NCBI RefSeq assembly: GCF_021582875.1
Contig: NZ_CP091138.1
Coordinates: 1,178,001 to 1,242,000, forward strand
Direction of reading: 5' to 3'
Length of the DNA stretch: 64,000 nucleotides
Source of the DNA: Microbacterium sp. KUDC0406
Lineage (GTDB): Bacteria > Actinomycetota > Actinomycetes > Actinomycetales > Microbacteriaceae
Shown here: positions 37,143-48,217 of the stretch, one piece after another
Numbering within the stretch: position 1 is the first letter of the stretch
Layout: each line of letters opens with the position of its first letter
The notes under the pieces: generated by a model
Database searches by the model: none
What the model saw: the letters and a program-made list of their open reading frames with translations, nothing else
Told to the model about the DNA's origin: nothing
Position numbers and translations under genes: made by a program

Positions 37143-38846
37143 GTGGTGACGACGTTCGTACCCCCGCGCCCGTGGACCGCCAGCTACGCAGACGGTGTTC
37201 CCGAGGACCTCTCCCCCGTCTCCGGCTCGCTGATCGACATCGTGGCGGCATCCGCTCGCGACTATCCGGATGCCCCGGCACTGCAGTTCTTCGGCCGCGA
37301 GACCGGCTACCGCCAGCTGCAGGAGCAGATCGATCGCGCGGCCGCCGGCCTGCGCGACCTCGGCGTCGGCGCGGGCGACCCGGTCGCCATCGTCCTGCCG
37401 AACTCGCCGCAGCACATCGTCGCGTTCTACGCGGTGCTCCGTCTGGGCGCGGTCGTCGTCGAGCACAACCCGCTGTACACACCGCGCGAGCTGCGCAAGC
37501 AGTTCGAGGACCACGGTGCGAAGCACGCGATCGTGTGGAACAAGGTCGTGAAGTCGGTGCAGGAGTTCCCCGCCGACCTCGCCGTGCAGACCCTCATCTC
37601 GGTGGACGTCGTGAACGGCATGCCGTTCGGCATGCGGCTGGCGCTCAGACTGCCGGTGCAGAAGGCCCGGGAGTCGCGCGAGGCCCTCACCGAGAGGGTG
37701 CGGGGCACCATCCCCTGGGAACAGGTGCTGAGAGCCGATCCGATCCCGGCATCGCACCCACGTCCTGGCACCGACGACCTCGCCATCATCCAGTACACCT
37801 CCGGCACCACGGGCACCCCCAAGGGCGCCGCGCTCACGCACCGCAATCTGCTGGCGAACGCCGCGCAGGCGCAGGCGTGGGTGCCGCAGATCCAGCGCGG
37901 CAAGGGCTGCGTGGTCTACGCGGTGCTGCCGATGTTCCACGCCTACGGTCTGACCCTCTGCCTGACGTTCGCGATGTCGATGGGTGCGCGCCTCGTGCTG
38001 TTCCCGAAGTTCGACCCGGACCTCGTGCTCGATGTGGCGAAGAAGCATCCCGCGACGTTCCTGCCGCTGGTGCCGCCGATCGCCGATCGCCTGCTCGCCG
38101 CGGCGAAGGCGAAGGGCGTGTCGCTCGCCGGCACCGAGGTCGCGATCTCGGGCGCCATGGCGCTGCCGCACGAGCTCGTCGTACCCTTCGAGAAGGCCAG
38201 CGGCGGCTACCTCGTGGAGGGGTACGGGCTGAGCGAGTGCTCCCCCGTGCTGATGGCCAACCCGGTCGCCGAGAACCGCGTGCCGGGCACCGTCGGCCTG
38301 CCGCTGCCGGGCACCGAGTGCCGCGTGGTCGACCCCGATGAGCCGACGATGGATGTTGAGCCCGGTTCCGCCGGCGAGCTCGTCGTGCGCGGACCGCAGG
38401 TGTTCCAGGGCTACTACGGCAAGCCCGAGGAGACCGAGGCGGTCTTCGTGGACGGCTGGTTCCGCACCGGCGACATCGTCACGATCGACGAGGGCGGGTT
38501 CGTCCGCATCGTCGACCGCATCAAGGAGCTCATCATCACCGGCGGCTTCAACGTCGCCCCGACCGAGGTCGAAGGCGTGCTGCGTCAGCACCCCGATGTA
38601 CTGGATGCCGCCGTCGTGGGCCTGCCGAGCAGTCATTCCGGCGAAGAGGTCGTCGCGGCGATCGTCGTCGACCCCGGATCGGATGTCGATGTCGAGGCGA
38701 TCCGCGATTTCGCCCGCGGCATCCTCACGCCGTACAAGGTGCCGCGCCGGCTCTTCGTCGTCGATGAACTGCCGAAGTCGCTGATCGGCAAGGTGCTGCG
38801 ACGCCAGGTCAAGGAGCGTCTGATGGAGCTCAATTCCGGGAACTGA
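37143..38846 (+). CDS. Long-chain fatty acid-CoA ligase (AMP-forming)
   Basis: A 567-residue ANL-superfamily enzyme. Motifs are IQYTSGTTGTPKGAALTHRN (P-loop-like A3), the A5 region EGYGLSECSPV, WFRTGDIVTIDEGG with the adenosine-binding Asp, and the C-terminal Lys in PKSLIGKVLRRQ. It activates fatty acids as acyl-AMP, then acyl-CoA. Two adjacent GTG codons (37143, 37146) can start. FadD-like; chain length not deducible. Confidence 0.92.
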   Translation: MVTTFVPPRPWTASYADGVPEDLSPVSGSLIDIVAASARDYPDAPALQFFGRETGYRQLQEQIDRAAAGLRDLGVGAGDPVAIVLPNSPQHIVAFYAVLRLGAVVVEHNPLYTPRELRKQFEDHGAKHAIVWNKVVKSVQEFPADLAVQTLISVDVVNGMPFGMRLALRLPVQKARESREALTERVRGTIPWEQVLRADPIPASHPRPGTDDLAIIQYTSGTTGTPKGAALTHRNLLANAAQAQAWVPQIQRGKGCVVYAVLPMFHAYGLTLCLTFAMSMGARLVLFPKFDPDLVLDVAKKHPATFLPLVPPIADRLLAAAKAKGVSLAGTEVAISGAMALPHELVVPFEKASGGYLVEGYGLSECSPVLMANPVAENRVPGTVGLPLPGTECRVVDPDEPTMDVEPGSAGELVVRGPQVFQGYYGKPEETEAVFVDGWFRTGDIVTIDEGGFVRIVDRIKELIITGGFNVAPTEVEGVLRQHPDVLDAAVVGLPSSHSGEEVVAAIVVDPGSDVDVEAIRDFARGILTPYKVPRRLFVVDELPKSLIGKVLRRQVKERLMELNSGN

Positions 38847-38895
38847 CGGGGCGATCTCCCAGCGCCGGAGGGCGCCTGCGCGCTACGGTTGGGAA

Positions 38896-40707
38896 GTGAC
38901 TTCCCCTGAGACTGCCGAGGCCGAGACGCCCGCCACCCCCGGATTCGACGAGATCGGCATCACCGGGCCGGTGCTGAAGGCCATCCACGACCTCGGCTAC
39001 GAGACTCCGTCGCCGATCCAGGCGGCGACGATCCCGCTGCTGCTGCAGGGCCGCGACGTGCTCGGCACCGCGCAGACCGGCACGGGGAAGACCGCCGCGT
39101 TCGCGCTCCCGGTGCTGGAGAACCTCGATCTCTCCCAGAAGACACCCCAGGTCCTCGTGCTGGCGCCGACCCGCGAGCTCGCCCTGCAGGTGTGCGAGGC
39201 GTTCGAGTCGTACTCCGCGCGGATGAAGGATGTCCGGGTGCTCCCGGTCTACGGCGGACAGGCCTACGGCGTGCAGCTGTCGGCGCTGCGCCGCGGCGTG
39301 CACATCGTCGTCGGCACCCCCGGCCGCATCATGGACCACCAGGCGAAGGGCACCCTCGACCTCTCCGAGCTGAAGTACCTGGTGCTCGACGAGGCTGACG
39401 AGATGCTGAAGATGGGCTTCGCCGAGGACGTCGAGCAGATCCTGGCCCAGACGCCTGAGGACAAGCAGGTCGCCCTCTTCTCGGCGACCATGCCCGCCAC
39501 CATCCGCCGTCTCGCTCAGCAGTACCTGCGCGACCCCGAAGAGGTCGCGATCAAGGGCAAGACCACGACGAATCAGAACATCACCCAGCGCTACCTGGTG
39601 GTGTCCTACGCGCAGAAGGTCGACGCCCTCACCCGCATCCTCGAGGTGGAGAACTTCGACGGGATGATCGTCTTCGTCCGCACGAAGAACGAGACCGAGA
39701 CACTCGCCGAGAAGCTGCGCGCACGCGGCTACTCGGCCGCCGCGATCAACGGCGACGTACCGCAGGCGCAGCGCGAGCGCTCGGTGAACCAGCTGAAGGA
39801 CGGCAAGCTCGACATCCTCGTGGCGACGGATGTCGCGGCCCGCGGCCTCGACGTCGAGCGGATCAGCCACGTCGTCAACTTCGACATCCCCACCGACACC
39901 GAGTCCTACGTGCACCGCATCGGCCGCACGGGACGCGCCGGCCGGTCGGGCGACGCGATCAGCTTCATCACGCCGCGCGAGCGCTACCTTCTCAAGCACA
40001 TCGAGAAGGCGACGCGCCAGCAGCCCGCACAGATGCAGCTGCCGACTCTCGAGGATGTCAACACGACCCGCCTCACGCGGTTCGACGACGCGATCACCGC
40101 GGCGCTCGAGGGGACCACGCGCATCGAGGGCTTCCGCGACATCATCGCCCACTACGTGCGCAACCACGACGTGCCGGAGGCGGATGTCGCCGCCGCCCTG
40201 GCGGTCGTCGCGCAGGGAGACACTCCCCTGCTGCTGGACCCCTCCACCGACCAACTGTCCCGCGCCGTCGAGCGCGACAACCGTCCGCCGCGCGAGCGTG
40301 CGGAGCGCGCCGACCGCGGACCGCGCGAGCCGCGCCGCAGCCAGGGAGACTACGCACCGTACCGCATCGAGGTCGGTCGCCGGCACCGTGTGGAGCCTCG
40401 GCAGATCGTCGGCGCGCTGGCGAACGAGGGCGGCCTGCGCCGCGACGACTTCGGCGCGATCGCGATCAAGCCGGACTTCTCGATCGTCGAGCTGCCGGTG
40501 AACCTGGACCCGTCGGTGCTGGACCGGCTGCGCGAGACGCGCATCTCTGGCCGCCTCATCGAGATCAAGCCGGACCGCGGCGTGCCGAACCGCCGGGCAC
40601 CGCGCGACGGCGGCGGATACAAGGGCAACCGCGACAGCCGTGGCGACCGCGAGAGCCGGTACGGCCATGACTCGCGCCCTGCGCGCAAGCCGCGGCACAA
40701 GAGCTGA
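38896..40707 (+). CDS. DEAD-box ATP-dependent RNA helicase (DeaD/CsdA-like)
   Basis: 603 residues with motif Q (GYETPSPIQ), AQTGTGKT, PTRELALQ, DEAD, SAT and HRIGRTGRAGR in order over the first about 350 residues. An Arg-rich linker, a DbpA-type RNA-binding domain (YRIEVGRRHRVEPRQIVGALA) and a basic disordered tail (NRDSRGDRESRYG) follow. Involved in ribosome assembly, RNA decay and cold response. GTG start at 38896. Confidence 0.93.
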   Translation: MTSPETAEAETPATPGFDEIGITGPVLKAIHDLGYETPSPIQAATIPLLLQGRDVLGTAQTGTGKTAAFALPVLENLDLSQKTPQVLVLAPTRELALQVCEAFESYSARMKDVRVLPVYGGQAYGVQLSALRRGVHIVVGTPGRIMDHQAKGTLDLSELKYLVLDEADEMLKMGFAEDVEQILAQTPEDKQVALFSATMPATIRRLAQQYLRDPEEVAIKGKTTTNQNITQRYLVVSYAQKVDALTRILEVENFDGMIVFVRTKNETETLAEKLRARGYSAAAINGDVPQAQRERSVNQLKDGKLDILVATDVAARGLDVERISHVVNFDIPTDTESYVHRIGRTGRAGRSGDAISFITPRERYLLKHIEKATRQQPAQMQLPTLEDVNTTRLTRFDDAITAALEGTTRIEGFRDIIAHYVRNHDVPEADVAAALAVVAQGDTPLLLDPSTDQLSRAVERDNRPPRERAERADRGPREPRRSQGDYAPYRIEVGRRHRVEPRQIVGALANEGGLRRDDFGAIAIKPDFSIVELPVNLDPSVLDRLRETRISGRLIEIKPDRGVPNRRAPRDGGGYKGNRDSRGDRESRYGHDSRPARKPRHKS

Positions 40708-40743
40708 CCTGGCCTCTCCCGAGCACTCCGTGCGGAGTTGTGC

Positions 40744-40803
40744 TGCTCCCGCGGACGCATCCGCACACGTCATCCGCGGGAAGTGCACTGTCCCGCGGGA
40801 GCA
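40744..40803. repeat. Inverted repeat in the 40708-40990 gap
   Basis: TGCTCCCGCGG (40744-40754) and its exact reverse complement (40793-40803) are separated by 38 bases that contain further CCGCGG-like words. It lies 37 bases after the helicase stop. It may fold as a long-loop terminator. Confidence 0.4.
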
Positions 40804-40936
40804 GGACGGCGCGGACCTGTCGCCGCCGGGGCCCAGGGGCCGCGCACCCGGAACAGCACAGCAGCGCCGCTGTCGCCACAGCGACCAGGACCGTCACGCC
40901 GGCCAGCGTCGGGATCAGATCGCTCGGTGCGCTCAC
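40770..40936 (-). CDS. Doubtful short membrane ORF (about 55 aa, frameshifted)
   Basis: Starting GTG 40936, it reads a hydrophobic helix (LIPTLAGVTVLVAVATAALL) and then, if one G is restored near 40855, a short basic Pro-rich tail ending at 40770. No clear ribosome-binding site and no family. Listed because the hydrophobic pattern is coherent and the gap is otherwise empty. Confidence 0.25.
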
Positions 40937-40990
40937 GTCCGTGAGCCCAGTCGGGTGCGACGCGCGGCTCCGGTCGTGGATGCTGGAGGC

Positions 40991-41255
40991 ATGAGATCGG
41001 TTCGGGTCGTGGCGCACGGGCGCGTGCAGGGTGTCGGCTATCGCTGGTTCGTACGGGACGCCGCGGAGTCGGAGGGCGTCACCGGCTGGGTGCGCAATCG
41101 CCGTGACGGCACGGTCGAAGCGACGCTTCACGGCGACGAGGTCGCCGTGAAGTCGGTCTTGGAAGAACTGCGAAGGGGACCTCTCGCTTCGGACGTGAGG
41201 ACACTCGACGTCGAGGAGTGCGCGGACGAATCCTCCGCCGAATTCGACATCCGGC

Positions 41256-41266
<11 letters not shown>
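40991..41266 (+). CDS. Acylphosphatase
   Basis: A 91-residue ferredoxin-like fold that hydrolyses acyl phosphates. HGRVQGVGYRWFVRDAA contains the catalytic Arg (Arg18), and GWVRNRRDGTVEA the catalytic Asn (Asn36). GGAGGC precedes the ATG. The last 11 bases overlap the 3' end of the convergent kinase gene. Confidence 0.95.
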
Positions 41267-44103
<2,837 letters not shown>

Positions 44104-44169
44104 CTACGAGCGCCCGCCGACATCCGCCGGGCGCGTCGCGCAACCGAACAGGCGCCGTCCGGCACTGAC

Positions 44170-44233
44170 TCGGAGATCTGCAGAATCGCGGAGCCGACCC
44201 CCAGATCAGCACCGAGATTCTGCAGATCTCCGA
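44170..44233. repeat. 18-bp inverted repeat between divergent ligA and NUDIX genes
   Basis: 44170-44187 pairs perfectly with 44216-44233 (left arm begins TCGGAGATCTGCAG), with a 28-nt loop. It is not next to a stop codon, so a terminator is unlikely; it lies in the shared promoter region. Confidence 0.75.
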
Positions 44234-44265
44234 AATGCTGCGGGGCGACAACTACGCTGAGCCAC

Positions 44266-44736
44266 GTGACACGTGTGATGACGACGGTGTTCCTCCACGA
44301 CGACGAACGCGTCCTCCTTCTGCACCGCGAGGGATCCCGCGTCATCGAAGATTCCTGGGTCGGCATCGGTGGACACGTCGAGCCCGGCGAGGACGTCCAG
44401 GATGCCGCGCTGCGCGAGCTCACGGAAGAAGTCGGCCTGCGCGGGCCCGACCTGCGCGATCTCCGTCTGCGCTACGCGGCGACCAGGGAGGCCGACGCTG
44501 AGACGAGGGTCGTGCACTACTTCACCGCACGACTCGCCGACGGTGTCGCCGCCCCGACGCGCTGCACGGAGGGCACGCTGCGCTGGTTCGCTCTCGACGC
44601 TGATCTGTCGGAGCTCGCCATGCCGCCGACGGGCCGCGTGGTCCTCGACCACTGGCAGCGCATCGGCCGCTTCGACGCGAAGACCCGTGATGTGCGCATG
44701 GAACGCTCAGGCGGCGTCTCCGTCGTCCCCGGTTGA
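44266..44736 (+). CDS. NUDIX hydrolase
   Basis: About 156 residues. The Nudix box spans residues 36-58 (GHVEPGEDVQDAAL then RELTEEVGL) and fits GX5EX7REUXEEXGU. Hydrolyses a nucleoside diphosphate-linked substrate; specificity unknown. Start candidates are GTG 44266, GTG 44275 and ATG 44278, with no strong ribosome-binding site to decide. Confidence 0.88.
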   Translation: MTRVMTTVFLHDDERVLLLHREGSRVIEDSWVGIGGHVEPGEDVQDAALRELTEEVGLRGPDLRDLRLRYAATREADAETRVVHYFTARLADGVAAPTRCTEGTLRWFALDADLSELAMPPTGRVVLDHWQRIGRFDAKTRDVRMERSGGVSVVPG

Positions 44737-44780
44737 GGCGAGCGCGCGGTTCGGGTGAAGACTGCACCTACTGTGGAGGC

Positions 44781-45590
44781 GTGATCACGCACACCCACGA
44801 TCTGACGTTCTCCGAGACCGAGGTGCGGAAGCGATTCACCAGCTGGGACGAGGGCGAGCCGGACCGGGAATGGATGTGCCTCCTCCTCCTCGCCCAGCAT
44901 GCGCCGGAGCTGGCGCCCCGGCCTCTCCGCCGAGAGACGGCGGAGGGCGACCCGGTGATCGTGATGGAGCGACTTCCGGGCACGCCGCTGGAGACCGGGG
45001 CCCTCACCACTCGGCAGACCGCCGCGCTCGGCGCCGCACTGCGGCGACTCTTCGACGTGCCGTTCGACGACGCCCGGGCGACCGGCATCGGTGAGCGGCG
45101 CCTCGGCCCTTCGACGCTGCGCCCGCATCTCATCGGATGGGCGGCCGCACCGCACGATCTCAGCGCGCTACACGAGCCGAGACTCGGCGAGCGGGCGTTG
45201 AGCGGCGCACGCGAGTTCCTCGCGACGTCCCCGACGCCCGCATTCGAGCTCTCCGTCATCGGCATCGCCGACCTCAATCCCGCCAACGTGCTGTGGGATG
45301 GCAGCGTCTGTAGGCTCGTCGACTTTGAGGACGGCGGGCTCTCCGACCCGGCGTTCGAGCTCGCCGATCATGTGGAGCACCTCGCCGGACGCGGCGTGTA
45401 CGACGCCGACGCCCTCATCCGGGCCGTCAGCCTCTCCACCGCTGAGCGGGAGCGGCTCTCCGAGTGGCGCACGCACTGGGCCGTCTTCTGGCTGATCATG
45501 CTGCTGCCGGGCAACGGCGGCTTCCGGCGCAATCCGCCGGGAACGACGGAGCAACAGGCCGAGCGCGTGCTGCGCATGCTCGACGGATGA
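44781..45590 (+). CDS. Aminoglycoside phosphotransferase-like (APH) kinase-fold protein
   Basis: 269 residues. GTG start at 44781 after GGAGGC. PVIVMERLPGTPLET is the hinge region, IGIADLNPANVLW the catalytic loop and RLVDFEDGGLSDPAFELADH the Mg-binding DxD-like loop. The usual catalytic-loop His (HGD) is replaced (IAD), while Asp and Asn are kept. Substrate unknown; no reason to assume antibiotic resistance. Confidence 0.82.
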   Translation: MITHTHDLTFSETEVRKRFTSWDEGEPDREWMCLLLLAQHAPELAPRPLRRETAEGDPVIVMERLPGTPLETGALTTRQTAALGAALRRLFDVPFDDARATGIGERRLGPSTLRPHLIGWAAAPHDLSALHEPRLGERALSGAREFLATSPTPAFELSVIGIADLNPANVLWDGSVCRLVDFEDGGLSDPAFELADHVEHLAGRGVYDADALIRAVSLSTAERERLSEWRTHWAVFWLIMLLPGNGGFRRNPPGTTEQQAERVLRMLDG

Positions 45591-45672
45591 GGGCCATCGG
45601 CCTCACCGGATCCGTTTGTCCGACGGGCAGCATCCGTCGCGCTGCTCTTCTCCGTTCGTGCGGCGCGCATCT

Positions 45673-45755
45673 GCGCAGCGCAGACCGAAACGTGCAGCGT
45701 GAGCCTGCGCAACCGTAGGAAAGCGCAGCGCAAGCCGCGAACTGCAGCGCAGGCG
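45673..45755. repeat. Imperfect tandem repeat, period 50
   Basis: Two related units of about 32 bases start at 45673 and 45723. Both begin GCGCAGCGCA, and both contain a GCAGCG core 20 bases later. They occupy the 188-bp gap between the convergent APH-like and mnmA genes. Confidence 0.45.
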
Positions 45756-45778
45756 ACGAAGCTGGGGCAGGAGGCGGT

Positions 45779-46876
45779 TCAAGCGCCCACGGGCACAGCC
45801 GAGATGGTGGTGTCGATCGTGAACTGGCCGAGCACGCGGGTGCCGACGTAGAGCACGGCGCTCTGCCCCGGAGCGACGCCGTCGAGCGGCTCATCGGGCA
45901 CGACTCGCACGCCGGCATCCGTCACGAATGCCCGCGCGGGCACCGGCTCGGCGTGCGCGCGGATCTGCACCTCGCAGTCGAGCTCGGATGCCTCGGGCGC
46001 GGCGCCCGCCCAGGAGAACCGCTCCCCCGAGATCTCGGCGATCGCCAGGGCCTCCTTCGGGCCGACCACGACCGTGTTGGTCACCGGGCGCACCTCGAGC
46101 ACGAACCGCGGCTTGCCGTCCGGCGCGGGCACGCCGAGGCGCAGGCCCTTGCGCTGCCCGACGGTGAACGCGTGCGCACCGTCGTGCGTGCCGACGACCT
46201 CGCCCTCGCGGTCGAGGATCTCGCCCTGCTCAGCACCGACCTTCTCGGCCAGCCAGCCTCGGGTGTCCCCGTCGGGGATGAAGCAGATGTCATGGCTGTC
46301 GGGCTTCTGCGCAACGCTCAGGCCGCGCTCGGCGGCCTCGGCGCGCACCAGCGCCTTCGACGGCGTGGAGCCGAGCGGGAAGTAGGTGTGCGCGAGCTGC
46401 TCGGCGTTGAGCACGCCCAGCACGTAGGACTGGTCCTTGGCGTTGTCCGAGGCGCGGTGCAGCTCGAGCCCCTCCGAGCCGTCCACCAGCGTCGCGTAAT
46501 GCCCGGTGCAGACCGCGTCGAAACCGAGCTCGATCGCGCGCTCCAGCAGGGCGGCGAACTTGATCTTCTCGTTGCACCGCAGGCAGGGGTTCGGGGTGCG
46601 TCCGGCCTTGTACTCCGAGATGAAATCCTCGATCACGTCGTCGCGGAAGCGCTCCGAGAAGTCCCAGACGTAGAACGGGATGCCGAGCAGGTCGGCGGCG
46701 CGACGCGCATCCATCGCGTCCTCGATCGTGCAGCAGCCCCGGCTGCCGGTGCGCAGCGTGCCGCCGGCGCGCGACAGCGCCAAGTGCACGCCGACCACGT
46801 CGTGGCCGGCCTCGACCGCGCGGGCAGCCGCCACCGCGGAGTCGACCCCTCCGCTCATCGCCGCCAGAATACGCAT
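45779..46876 (-). CDS. mnmA: tRNA 2-thiouridine(34) synthase MnmA
   Basis: 365 residues. The PP-loop SGGVDS (8-13) binds ATP; the catalytic Cys pair is in [13 protein letters not shown] and HDICFIPDG. Thiolates U34 of Lys/Glu/Gln tRNAs using persulfide sulfur. The ATG at 46876 ([13 protein letters not shown]) is the conserved N-terminus. Located immediately downstream of a cysteine desulfurase on the same strand, the expected sulfur donor. Confidence 0.95.
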   Translation of the reverse strand: MRILAAMSGGVDSAVAAARAVEAGHDVVGVHLALSRAGGTLRTGSRGCCTIEDAMDARRAADLLGIPFYVWDFSERFRDDVIEDFISEYKAGRTPNPCLRCNEKIKFAALLERAIELGFDAVCTGHYATLVDGSEGLELHRASDNAKDQSYVLGVLNAEQLAHTYFPLGSTPSKALVRAEAAERGLSVAQKPDSHDICFIPDGDTRGWLAEKVGAEQGEILDREGEVVGTHDGAHAFTVGQRKGLRLGVPAPDGKPRFVLEVRPVTNTVVVGPKEALAIAEISGERFSWAGAAPEASELDCEVQIRAHAEPVPARAFVTDAGVRVVPDEPLDGVAPGQSAVLYVGTRVLGQFTIDTTISAVPVGA

Positions 46877-46904
46877 GGGTTCCAGTCTACGAGCGGGCGG
46901 CTGT

Positions 46905-46966
46905 GAGGGCTCCGCAGCGCGTTTCGTCTCGCTCCTCCGTCGCTCGCTCAACGACCGGAGGCGTGC
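46905..46966. repeat. Probable dispersed intergenic repeat between desulfurase and mnmA
   Basis: The text GCGTTTCGTCTCGCTCCTCC followed by GTCGCTCGCTCAACGACC is a low-complexity, CGCTC-rich stretch that overlaps the end of the desulfurase gene. Only one copy is in the window, so the repeat status is a guess from its form. Confidence 0.3.
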
Positions 46967-48113
46967 GACGCCCGGGCGTACGCGTCGCCGATCGTCGCCA
47001 GCACGGCATCGACATCGGCATCGGTCGAGGTGCGCCCGAGTGTGAACCGCAGCACGCTCCGGGCATCCTGCTCACTCCGGCCGAGCGCCATCACCACGTG
47101 CGACGGCTCCGCGACGCCGGCCTGGCAGGCCGAGCCGGTGGATGCCGCGACACCGGCCATGTCGAGCAGGAAGAGCAGGCTCTCCCCCACGGCGCCGGGG
47201 AACAGCACGTGCGCATTGCCGGAGAGTCTGTCCACGGGATCTCCGAGCAGCTCCGCCTGCGGCACCGTCGCGCGGATGCCGCAGACCAGACGGTCGCGCA
47301 GCACGGCGAGCCGCTCGCACTCGGTGACGCGCTCGGCCTCGGCGAGCTCGAGCGCGACGGCGAAGGCCGCAGCGCCCGCGACATCCTGCGTGCCGGCGCG
47401 CAGTCCGCGCTGCTGTGCTCCGCCGTGCAGCAGCGGCCCCAGCCGAGCCGTCCTGGCCACGACCAGCGCACCGACGCCCACCGGCGCACCGAGTTTGTGC
47501 CCGGTCACGGTCATCGCCACCAGTCCGACACCCGAGTCGGCATCCCCGCGCAGCTCCCGGAACGACAGCGGCACGTGCCCCAGGCCGCGACGGCGTCCAG
47601 GTGGAACGGCACTCCGGCATCCGCCGCGACCGACGCCAGGGCGGCGCTGTCGTTGATGGTGCCGACCTCGTTGTTCGCCGCCAGCGCGGTGGCCAGCGCG
47701 GCACCCGGGAGCGCGTCTGCGAAGGCTCGCGCGGGGATCCGACCGACGGCATCCAGTGGCACCGGACGCACACGCGCTCCCTCCGCCGCCAGCGCGGACA
47801 CCGTGTCCATCGTCGCGTGATGCTCGCCGTCCGGCAGCACGATCGCATCCGCTTCCGGAGCCCTCGATGCCCAGAGACCGTGCAGCGCCGTGTTGATCGA
47901 CTCGGTGCCGCCCGAGGTGAACACCACTTCGATCGGGTCGCAGCCCAGCACCGCGGCGGCGCGCTCACGCGACTCCTCGAGCAGCCGCCGCGCATCCTGT
48001 CCGGCACCGTGCGTGGACGACGCGTTGCCCACGACGGCGGACGCCTCGAGCCAGGCGTCCCGCGCCTCCGCGCGCAGCGGCGCGGTGGCGGCGTGGTCGA
48101 GGTAGAAGCGCAT
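46948..48113 (-). CDS. Cysteine desulfurase (NifS/IscS family), frameshifted
   Basis: About 388 residues. PLP-dependent; releases sulfur from cysteine as enzyme persulfide. [14 protein letters not shown] is the N-terminus. The PLP residues are PFHLDAVAA and the Schiff-base Lys in [16 protein letters not shown]; the active Cys is in [15 protein letters not shown]. The frame breaks near 47583; one more C in GGCC gives [13 protein letters not shown]. Partner of mnmA downstream. Confidence 0.92.
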
Positions 48114-48217
48114 TCCTCCATCCTCCCAGCCGCACACCGTCGGCGGGCGGAATCGAGGATCACGCGACGCGGCATCCGGATTCATTCCCGGGCGTCATCG
48201 GCATCTAGGCTGTCCCC

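Noticed and set aside
40744..40803. Canonical intrinsic terminator after the DEAD-box helicase
   Set aside because: The arms are 38 bases apart and no T run follows, so it is kept only as an inverted repeat.
44781..45590. Aminoglycoside resistance gene
   Set aside because: The fold is APH-like, but the catalytic loop is atypical and the context is housekeeping; there is no basis for a resistance call.
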